Of a stretch of 46,290 nucleotides of DNA, positions 40,703 through 46,290 are shown piece after piece (the stretch's first letter is position 1; each line of letters begins with the position of its first letter). This stretch comes from Dehalococcoidia bacterium. GTDB taxonomy: Bacteria > Chloroflexota > Dehalococcoidia > Tepidiformales > Tepidiformaceae. A program made the translations under genes and the position numbers. The notes beneath the pieces were generated by a model. The model saw only the letters and a list, made by a program, of their open reading frames with translations. It had not been told where the DNA came from and searched no databases. The DNA is taken from the NCBI GenBank assembly GCA_020853755.1, contig JADYYG010000006.1:1-46290 (forward strand), given 5' to 3'.

Positions 40703-41137
40703 TCACCGGCCGGTGCTGCCGTGCCCGCCGGCGCCGCGAGCGGTCTCCGAAAGCGTCACCGCCTCTTCGAACCCGGCGTCGGAGAGTTGGCCGACCACCA
40801 GCTGGGCGATGCGGTCGCCATGGTTCACCGTGTGGGTGATGTCCGGGGCCACCGTGTACAGCGTGATCATCACCTCGCCGCGGTAGTCCGCGTCGAGGGT
40901 GCCGAAGGTGGCGAGCACCCCCTGCCGGGCGAGCCCGCTGCGCGGCCGGAACTGCGCATCGAGGCCCCATGGAACCTCCATGGCGATCCCTGTTGGGATC
41001 ACGACCGGACGCTGGCCAACCGTGACCGGGCCATCCTCAAGGCAGGCGTAGATGTCGAACCCGGAGGCGAGTTCGGTCGCCCTTACGGGAACCCTGGCGC
41101 CCTCGCGGAGCAACTGCACCCTGATGGTCTGCGGCAT
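40703..41137 (-). CDS. dut: dUTP diphosphatase (trimeric dUTPase)
   Basis: 144 residues. Hydrolyses dUTP to dUMP, preventing uracil misincorporation and feeding thymidylate synthesis. Five motifs: SGFDIYA (1), RPRSGLA (2), GTLDADYRGE (3), GDRIAQLVV (4) and the P-loop-like tail RGAGGHGSTG (5). ATG 41137 is preferred over TTG 41143. No Shine-Dalgarno is visible and a TACGCT box sits 6 nt upstream, perhaps another leaderless start. It fits functionally with thyX and the two UDGs. Confidence 0.95.
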   Translation of the reverse strand: MPQTIRVQLLREGARVPVRATELASGFDIYACLEDGPVTVGQRPVVIPTGIAMEVPWGLDAQFRPRSGLARQGVLATFGTLDADYRGEVMITLYTVAPDITHTVNHGDRIAQLVVGQLSDAGFEEAVTLSETARGAGGHGSTGR

Positions 41138-41175
41138 GGTCAAAGCGTAGCGAGGTTGGCCGCTACGCGTTCGGG

Positions 41176-41203
41176 TTGACAGTTATGACAAAGTAGCCAC
41201 AAT
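41176..41203 (+). promoter_or_regulatory. sigma70-type promoter of the toxin-antitoxin operon
   Basis: TTGACA (41176-41181), a 16-bp spacer, then CACAAT (41198-41203). The antitoxin ATG is at 41230. This is one of the clearest promoters in the window. Confidence 0.65.
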
Positions 41204-41211
41204 GTAGCCAC
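41193..41211 (+). repeat. 8-bp direct repeat overlapping the TA promoter, candidate operator
   Basis: GTAGCCAC, AAT, GTAGCCAC: two identical octamers with 11-bp phasing, about one helical turn, covering the -10 box. Phd/YefM antitoxins repress their own operons at such repeats, so this is a candidate autoregulatory site. Confidence 0.5.
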
Positions 41212-41229
41212 CACGCCCCGGGTAACTCG

Positions 41230-41511
41230 ATGAAGACCATCGGTGTACGTCAACTCAAGAACGAAGCCACCCAGATCGTCCGCACTGTCAAGGAACAGAA
41301 TGCGCTCTACGTGATCACCGTCAATGGCCAGCCGGTCGCGACCTTGCGCCCCTACTCGGACCGGGACATCGCCGGCATGGAGCGCGCCAATGCCACCTCC
41401 GAACTGCAGGCCATCGAACGGCTCGCAGGCGCGGTGGGCGACGCCTGGGCCGAGGCGCCCCTGTTTGATGCCGAACCTGAGGCGCCCTCCCGCCGTCGCA
41501 GGGCGGACTGA
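41230..41511 (+). CDS. Phd/YefM-family antitoxin
   Basis: 93 residues. The N-terminal VRQLKNEATQIVRTVKEQN and YVITVNGQPVATLRPY match the Phd/YefM DNA-binding dimer fold. The C-terminal ~40 residues, predicted helical and then basic (RRRRAD), would wrap the toxin. The toxin ATG follows the stop by one base. It probably represses its own promoter at the GTAGCCAC repeats. Confidence 0.88.
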   Translation: MKTIGVRQLKNEATQIVRTVKEQNALYVITVNGQPVATLRPYSDRDIAGMERANATSELQAIERLAGAVGDAWAEAPLFDAEPEAPSRRRRAD

Positions 41512-41512
41512 C

Positions 41513-41923
41513 ATGGCCACCCTCGACTCCAGCGTCCTCATCTCCCTTTTTAATGGCCACGACCGCCAGCACGCCCAGACCCTCGCATGGTTCCGTGAGG
41601 CAATCGCCGACGGCGAACCGCTGCGCGCACCCGTGACCGCACTTGCAGAAGTCTCGGCGGCCATCGCCGGCGGTACCGGGGATAAGCAGTTGGCCCGCGA
41701 TGTCGAGGCGCACATCCGCCTTTCGCCGCTCTTCGAGTTCCTTCCCGTGGCGATGCCACTCGCCGAACGCGCCGCCACCATCGCAGCCGAACATCAGGTC
41801 CGCGGCGCCGACGCCCTCTACTTCGCGGTCGCCGAAACCCTTGGGGACCGGCTGGTCACGCTGAACCCGCGCCAACTCCAGCGCGGCAGTTCGGTCGTGG
41901 AGACGGTGCGCCCGCGCGTGTAG
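41513..41923 (+). CDS. PIN-domain toxin (VapC-like ribonuclease)
   Basis: 136 residues. The PIN acidic residues are D5 in MATLDSSVLI, E46 in ALAEVSAA and D100 in RGADALYFAVAE; the fourth position is N118 in TLNPRQL, a common variant. It should be a Mg-dependent endoribonuclease held inactive by the antitoxin encoded one base upstream. ATG 41513 is chosen; the longer frame upstream lies inside the antitoxin gene. Confidence 0.88.
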   Translation: MATLDSSVLISLFNGHDRQHAQTLAWFREAIADGEPLRAPVTALAEVSAAIAGGTGDKQLARDVEAHIRLSPLFEFLPVAMPLAERAATIAAEHQVRGADALYFAVAETLGDRLVTLNPRQLQRGSSVVETVRPRV

Positions 41924-41945
41924 CGCCGGATATACGCGCTCCTGC

Positions 41946-42698
41946 CTAGCGGAACACGTCCCGTTCGCTGTCCCGGATGATGGACTGCATCGTCCCGGTC
42001 TCGTCCCGTTCCCACGTCAACCCGCGCACCACCGCGGCTGGCACGCGCGACAGGTTCCCCTTCACGAGTTCGGCAGCGCCCGCGATTTCGTCGGCGGTGC
42101 AAAGCGCCTGGACGCGGAACTCGTGGCCGTGTGGGTCAACCTGCCCGATATAGCTCGTGACCGGCTGCATCCCGGCGATGCCGATGGCAATATCCGTCTG
42201 GGCTTCTCGCCACGGCCGTCCGAAGGTATCGGACATGATGACGGCGACATCGAGGCCGCGCTCCTTCAGCGAGGTGCGGATCCGCGCGCAGGAAGCATCC
42301 GGGTCGACCGGGAGCAGCAGCGCCCTTCCGTGACCGCCGGAACTCGACTGGTCGATACCGGCGTTCGCGCAGATAAACCCGTGGCGCGTTTCCGTAATAA
42401 AGATGGGGCCCACCTGCCGGACGACGCGCTTCGATTCCTGCAGCACCAACTCGACGATCGCTGGATCCTTTTCCCAGCGTTCCCCGTACTGGCGCGCGAA
42501 GGGTGACACCTGCACGTCTTCGAGCATGACGATGCGGTTCTCAGCTTTCGAAACGATCTTCGAAGTGATGACAAGTACGTCGCCTGAGGCGAGCGGCGTG
42601 CCGGTTTCGTTCGCGGCCGCATAAATGGCAGCCGCCAGGTCCGTGCCCGGCTCGATTTCGGGGAGCCCCTGGATACCGAAGATAGAGAGTCCAGCCAC
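41946..42698 (-). CDS. cofE: coenzyme F420-0:L-glutamate ligase
   Basis: 250 residues; adds gamma-linked glutamates to F420-0. Recognisable blocks: FGIQGLPEIEPGTDLAAAI, GDVLVITSKIVSKAENR, HGFICANAGIDQSSS, and VAVIMSDTFGRPWREAQTDIAIG. The start is GTG 42698 with AAGGAG nine bases upstream. The FbiB C-terminal nitroreductase domain found in actinobacteria is missing, so this is the short archaeal-type form. It follows npdG by 25 bp, forming an F420 unit. Confidence 0.94.
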   Translation of the reverse strand: MAGLSIFGIQGLPEIEPGTDLAAAIYAAANETGTPLASGDVLVITSKIVSKAENRIVMLEDVQVSPFARQYGERWEKDPAIVELVLQESKRVVRQVGPIFITETRHGFICANAGIDQSSSGGHGRALLLPVDPDASCARIRTSLKERGLDVAVIMSDTFGRPWREAQTDIAIGIAGMQPVTSYIGQVDPHGHEFRVQALCTADEIAGAAELVKGNLSRVPAAVVRGLTWERDETGTMQSIIRDSERDVFR

Positions 42699-42723
42699 TG
42701 CGCGTTCTCCTTTGGCGAGCCGC

Positions 42724-43374
42724 CTACAGCCCGGCGATGCGGACGGAAGACTGCGTCTTGTGCTTCCGGTTCAGGTTGATAAGGAGTGAGGTCAGCATCT
42801 CGACGTAGCGAGACTGCGACGGCCCGCCCGCATCGATCCCGCGCACCCCTTCGATCTGGTTCGCAAGGCCGATGACAATCTGCTTCGCTTCGGCATCGCG
42901 CCCGCAGACAAGGACGTCAGCTTCGATCGGGTGGTCAACGTGCTGGAGTTCCTCGGCGCTCATGTTCTGGAAGGCCGAGACCACGCGGCTGTTGGGCAAC
43001 TGGGCGATCGCCTCCTGGAGGGCGCTGTTCCCGGGAACGTTGAGGGCCACAGCGCCCACGCCCTGTTGGAACTCGAGCGGTGCGACCACATTGCAGACGA
43101 CCTTGCCTTCGAGCGCCGGGCCCAGCGCCTCGAGCGTGGCCTGCTGACCGCTATACGGGAAGGTGAGGAGCACGACATCGGCATCGGCAACAACACTGGC
43201 GTTGTCGCCACCCCGGGTGACGGCGCCGGCAACGACCTCGCGGACGCGGGCCGCGCCCTCTTCGCCCCGCTCAGCGGATCGAGAACCGATGGCGACTTCG
43301 TGCCCGGCGCGGGCGAAACGCATGGCGAGACCGAGGCCCTCGGGGCCTGTACCTCCAACGAAAGCAAGCTTCAA
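42724..43374 (-). CDS. npdG: F420H2:NADP+ oxidoreductase (NpdG/Fno-like)
   Basis: 216 residues from TTG 43374, which has AGGAG six bases upstream (43381-43385); upstream residues in the frame look non-coding. The N-terminus KLAFVGGTGPEGLGLAMRFA is typical of NADPH-dependent F420 reductase, and IGSRSAERG marks NADP preference. PGNSALQEAIAQ and VCGRDAEAK follow as in the family. It moves hydride between F420 and NADP. It lies directly upstream of cofE. Confidence 0.92.
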   Translation of the reverse strand: MKLAFVGGTGPEGLGLAMRFARAGHEVAIGSRSAERGEEGAARVREVVAGAVTRGGDNASVVADADVVLLTFPYSGQQATLEALGPALEGKVVCNVVAPLEFQQGVGAVALNVPGNSALQEAIAQLPNSRVVSAFQNMSAEELQHVDHPIEADVLVCGRDAEAKQIVIGLANQIEGVRGIDAGGPSQSRYVEMLTSLLINLNRKHKTQSSVRIAGL

Positions 43375-43681
43375 ATCGAACTCCTGCACGAAAGCGGTTG
43401 TGTAGCAGCCAAGCGTACGCGGGAACCGCCCGTTGAGCGATGCAACGCGCTGCCCGGGAAGCGTGTCTGGCAGGGAGGGGATCACGACATCGCGGAATGC
43501 TCGCTCTGCGGCAACCCGCCCCGGCGGACGTTATTCAGGGAGAGGCCTGGCCGCTCCTCGGCGTCTTTGATGCCAGTGAAGGCCCGCTTACCACGCGGCC
43601 GCAGGCGAGGCCTACCGGTCTGCTATACTCGAAAAACGACTGGCGCGGGACACCCCGACCGCGACCCCGGAGTGCTGCATT
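43375..43681. other. 307-bp divergent intergenic region between npdG and ftsH
   Basis: Holds the npdG ribosome site (43381-43385), a TATACT (43624-43629) that is the best -10 for ftsH, and GGAG at 43669-43672. Open frames cross it but none has a credible start, ribosome site or recognisable protein. I see no RNA gene or long hairpin. Confidence 0.5.
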
Positions 43682-45688
43682 TTGTATTCGCGCTGGCTAC
43701 GCAACAGTTTCATTTACCTGCTCATCCTCGTGGCGGTCATCGCCATCGTTTTCGCGTTCTTTAATAGCGGAGCCGACCATCCGAAGGTCGCCTTCGGCCA
43801 GGTCCTCGAAGACGCCAAGACCGGCATGATCCAGAAGATCGAAGTGAACGGCCGGGATCTCACGGTCACCTATGCCAAGGAAGACACCAACGGCAAGCCG
43901 GAAATCAAGACCGCCAAGATCGGCCCGAACACGGACGTCGAACAGGTCCTGACCGACAAAGGCATCGCGCTCAGCCGCTCTTCGGCAACAGCTGCGAACC
44001 CCGCGGCCGTCGACCTCGAATACAAGGACTCATCCGGGTTCGGGCCGTGGCTCGGCCTGCTCCTCAACGTCCTCCCGTTCCTCCTCTTCGGCCTCTTCCT
44101 GCTGCTCATCATGCGGCAGGCGCAGGGTTCGAATTCCCAGGCGATGAGCTTCGGCAAGAGCCGCGCCCGCCTCTTCACCGGCAGCAAGGTCACCGTCACG
44201 TTCGTCGACGTCGCCGGTGTCGATGAAGCGAAGGAAGAACTGGCCGAAGTCGTCGAGTTCCTTAAATACCCGGAGAAGTTCGCTGCCCTCGGCGCGCGCA
44301 TCCCGAAGGGCGTCCTGCTCGTCGGCCCTCCCGGCACCGGGAAGACGCTCCTCTCGCGCGCAGTCGCCGGCGAAGCGGGCGTCCCGTTCTTCAGCATCTC
44401 CGGTTCGGAGTTCGTCGAAATGTTCGTCGGTGTCGGCGCGAGCCGCGTCCGCGACCTCTTTGACCAGGCGAAGAAAAACGCCCCCTGCATCGTCTTCGTG
44501 GACGAAATCGACGCAGTCGGCCGCCAGCGCGGCGCCGGCCTCGGCGGCAGTCACGACGAACGCGAACAGACGCTCAACCAGATCCTCGTGGAAATGGACG
44601 GCTTCGATACCGGCACGAACGTCATCGTGATCGCGGCCACCAACCGGCCTGACATCCTCGACCCGGCGCTCCTGCGCCCGGGCCGCTTCGACCGCAAGGT
44701 GATCCTCGACGCTCCCGACGTGAAGGGCCGCGAAGCCATCCTCGCCGTCCACTCGAAGGGCAAGCCGATCGCCGACGACGTGCTCGCCGGCACCATCGCC
44801 AAGTCAACTCCCGGCTTCAGCGGCGCCGACCTCGCGAACCTCGTGAACGAAGCCGCGATCCTCGCTGCTCGCCGTAACAAGAAGATCATCACGATGAAGG
44901 AGTTCGAGGAGGCGGTCGACCGCGTGATCGCCGGGCCCGAGCGGAAGAGCCGGGTGATGAGCGAGTTCGAAAAGAAGCTCACGGCCTACCACGAAGGCGG
45001 CCACACCGTTTGCGCCTTCTTCCTCGACCACCACGACCCGCCGCACAAGGTCACCATCGTTTCCCGCGGCATGGCCGGCGGATACACCCGCTTCCTCCCG
45101 GACGAAGAGACGCATTACCGCACACCGAGCATGTTCAAGGACCAGCTGGTGAGCGCCCTGGGTGGTCACGCAGCCGAGGAGATGATCTACGGCGAAGCCT
45201 CCACGGGTCCCTCGAACGACATCGAACAGGTGACGCGCATCGCCCGGGCAATGGTTACGCGCTGGGGCATGAGCGACCGCCTCGGGCCGCGGACTTTCGG
45301 CAAGACCGATGAGATGGTCTTCCTCGGCCGCGAAATCTCCGAAACCCGCAACTACAGCGAGAAGATCGCCGAAGAGATCGACGACGAAGTCCGGCGTCTC
45401 ATCGAAGAGGCGCAGGAGCGCGCACGTCAACTGTTGCGCGATCGCCGGCCGATCCTGGAGAAACTCGTCGCCGTTCTGATGGAAGTCGAAACACTGGAGG
45501 GCGAGACGCTGAAGCGCCTCCTCAGCAGCGACCCGAACGAGCCGTGGCCGCCGTCCGACCTGCAGCAAAGCGAACCGCCGGCTCCGACGCCGACAGAGCC
45601 CGCAGCGCCACGGCCGGCGTACGAGCCCAAGCCTCCGTCAGGCCTGGCCTGGGAAGGCGGAAGCCAGAGCCGGACGGACGTGAGCTAA
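43682..45688 (+). CDS. ftsH: ATP-dependent zinc metalloprotease FtsH
   Basis: 668 residues, a membrane-bound hexameric AAA+ protease for misfolded membrane and regulatory proteins. It has a first transmembrane helix ([18 protein letters not shown]), an external domain (~30-115), a second helix (~120-140), Walker A G215-PPGTGK-T222, Walker [16 protein letters not shown], the second region of homology around [17 protein letters not shown], and zinc site H437-E-G-G-H441. A Pro-rich tail ends the protein. The start is TTG 43682, nine bases after GGAG. The HEGGH variant of HEAGH keeps both ligands. Confidence 0.96.
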   Translation: MYSRWLRNSFIYLLILVAVIAIVFAFFNSGADHPKVAFGQVLEDAKTGMIQKIEVNGRDLTVTYAKEDTNGKPEIKTAKIGPNTDVEQVLTDKGIALSRSSATAANPAAVDLEYKDSSGFGPWLGLLLNVLPFLLFGLFLLLIMRQAQGSNSQAMSFGKSRARLFTGSKVTVTFVDVAGVDEAKEELAEVVEFLKYPEKFAALGARIPKGVLLVGPPGTGKTLLSRAVAGEAGVPFFSISGSEFVEMFVGVGASRVRDLFDQAKKNAPCIVFVDEIDAVGRQRGAGLGGSHDEREQTLNQILVEMDGFDTGTNVIVIAATNRPDILDPALLRPGRFDRKVILDAPDVKGREAILAVHSKGKPIADDVLAGTIAKSTPGFSGADLANLVNEAAILAARRNKKIITMKEFEEAVDRVIAGPERKSRVMSEFEKKLTAYHEGGHTVCAFFLDHHDPPHKVTIVSRGMAGGYTRFLPDEETHYRTPSMFKDQLVSALGGHAAEEMIYGEASTGPSNDIEQVTRIARAMVTRWGMSDRLGPRTFGKTDEMVFLGREISETRNYSEKIAEEIDDEVRRLIEEAQERARQLLRDRRPILEKLVAVLMEVETLEGETLKRLLSSDPNEPWPPSDLQQSEPPAPTPTEPAAPRPAYEPKPPSGLAWEGGSQSRTDVS

Positions 45689-45719
45689 CGGCCCGGAATC
45701 AGTAGGAATCTATCAGAAA

Positions 45720-45744
45720 GAGGGCCAGCAGCTGGCCCTCATTT
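45720..45744 (+). terminator. intrinsic terminator after ftsH
   Basis: GAGGGCCAG, loop CAG, CTGGCCCTC, then ATTT. A perfect 9-bp GC-rich stem 31 bp after the ftsH stop; the T-tract is short. Confidence 0.75.
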
Positions 45745-45814
45745 CACGAGCGAGCGATGCCGGGGCACGTCTCCCTCGCCATCGCAGCCCCAACTCCCGC
45801 CCGGGGCCTTCGCG

Positions 45815-45844
45815 TTGACCCGTTGAACCTGCCGAAGCTACACT
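45815..45844 (+). promoter_or_regulatory. promoter of the rplU-rpmA operon
   Basis: TTGACC (45815-45820), 18-bp spacer, TACACT (45839-45844). A start near 45851 would give a leader of about 25 nt containing the ribosome site GGAG before GTG 45876. Confidence 0.6.
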
Positions 45845-45875
45845 GTGGTTTCGCATAGTCGTTTGGAGAACCTTT

Positions 45876-46187
45876 GTGGAAGCGATCGTACGCGCCGATG
45901 GGCGCCAATTGCGCCTCGTTGAGGGGCAGGAATTCGAAATCAACAGCCTCGATGGCCAGCCGGGTGATACGGTTGACTTCGATGTCATGATGGTACTGGA
46001 CGGTGCAGACGTCATCGTCGGCGCCCCGCTCGTGGCGGGCGCCTCGGTCAAAGCGCGAATCACGCAGCATGGGCGCGCGCCCAAGCTCGTATTCATGAAG
46101 TACAAGAACAAGGTGCGCTACCGTCGCAAGTTTGGGCACCGCCAGCAGGTCACTCGGCTCGTCGTCGAGTCGATTTCGAAGGGTTAA
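45876..46187 (+). CDS. rplU: 50S ribosomal protein L21
   Basis: 103 residues, normal length. EAIVRADGRQLRLVEGQEFEI is a variant of the usual YAIIxTGGKQY start; PLVAGASVKARITQHGRAPKL and YKNKVRYRRKFGHRQQVTRL are canonical. GTG start at 45876 with GGAG about 8 nt upstream. The usual N-terminal GGKQ is replaced by DGRQ. Followed by rpmA after 6 nt, the standard order. Confidence 0.95.
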   Translation: MEAIVRADGRQLRLVEGQEFEINSLDGQPGDTVDFDVMMVLDGADVIVGAPLVAGASVKARITQHGRAPKLVFMKYKNKVRYRRKFGHRQQVTRLVVESISKG

Positions 46188-46193
46188 GACGAG

Positions 46194-46290
46194 ATGGCTC
46201 ACAAGAAGGGCGTTTCGAGTTCCAAGAACGGCCGCGACAGCAACAGCCAGCGGCTGGGGGTCAAGCACTTCGACGGCGAAGTGGTGAAGC
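46194..46290 (+). CDS. rpmA: 50S ribosomal protein L27 (5' part, cut by the window end)
   Basis: The first 32 codons, [20 protein letters not shown] onward to a truncated HFDGEVVK, match the L27 N-terminus. It starts with MAHKKG directly, so it lacks the cleavable N-terminal extension (Prp site) known from Firmicutes. Usually followed by obgE, which is outside the window. Confidence 0.95.
   Translation, partial: MAHKKGVSSSKNGRDSNSQRLGVKHFDGEVVK

Noticed and set aside
42931..43764. 277-aa forward frame across npdG and the ftsH upstream region
   Set aside because: Mostly antisense to npdG; a CxxC in its tail is not supported by any start or family.
1..46290. tRNA, rRNA, CRISPR array, riboswitch, replication origin or complete IS element
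   Set aside because: I looked on both strands for cloverleaf ends, regular spaced repeats, DnaA-box clusters and transposase motifs and saw none.

Overview
This is a gene-dense, high-GC bacterial chromosome segment with many 1-4 nt gene overlaps, frequent GTG/TTG starts and no tRNA, rRNA, CRISPR array or intact transposase. My best guess is a Chloroflexota bacterium of the Dehalococcoidia/Tepidiforma kind. The clues are coenzyme F420 genes (npdG-cofE), a flavin thymidylate synthase (ThyX), an Actinobacteria-style fused AccD-AccA, several CaiB-type CoA transferases, and -10 boxes lying directly on start codons. This placement is inference; no 16S gene is present.

Layout. 1-9.8 kb (+): tail of an unknown gene, then a tight run of a TatA/B-type protein, tatC, a TSUP permease, a family-4 uracil-DNA glycosylase, RNase J, FtsK, fused AccDA and a second TSUP permease. 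9.8-14 kb: a secreted, membrane-anchored HExxH protein (-), a GNAT protein (+) and a racemase-like class III CoA transferase (-). 14-21.5 kb (+): an SDR, a CYTH-CHAD protein, sucD, a GT2 glycosyltransferase bracketed by two copies of the sucD 3' end, and a tandem CaiB protein. 21.5-24.8 kb: a BNR-repeat protein coupled to a MoaD/ThiS-like protein (-), divergent from a tandem-HxlR regulator, then thyX. 24.8-29.5 kb: an envelope-type cluster (LolA-like protein, alpha/alpha-toroid, MarC-like protein, Ada-zinc-finger-like protein) and yebC. 29.6-33.5 kb: lipB coupled to a degenerate E2-like protein, an MmcQ/YjbR protein, an SMP-30 lactonase starting at CTG, and a second UDG. 33.5-36.8 kb (-): crotonase, then a four-gene overlapping operon (cupin, two MaoC halves, MDR reductase). 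36.8-43.4 kb: DUF3293-like, ADH, DHA2 efflux pump, rplS and dut, a Phd/PIN toxin-antitoxin pair, and npdG-cofE. 43.7-46.3 kb (+): ftsH, then rplU-rpmA, cut by the window end.

The window mixes housekeeping genes (translation, DNA repair and segregation, fatty acid, lipoate and thymidylate synthesis, protein export and turnover) with acyl-CoA catabolism. The most unusual points are: a one-gene islet at the sucD 3' end marked by a 42-bp imperfect direct repeat; an E2-fold protein lacking both the lipoyl lysine and the catalytic histidine, translationally coupled to lipB; an AccDA fusion with altered glycine loops; two genes that can only be read completely from a CTG start; and recurrent leaderless-type starts.
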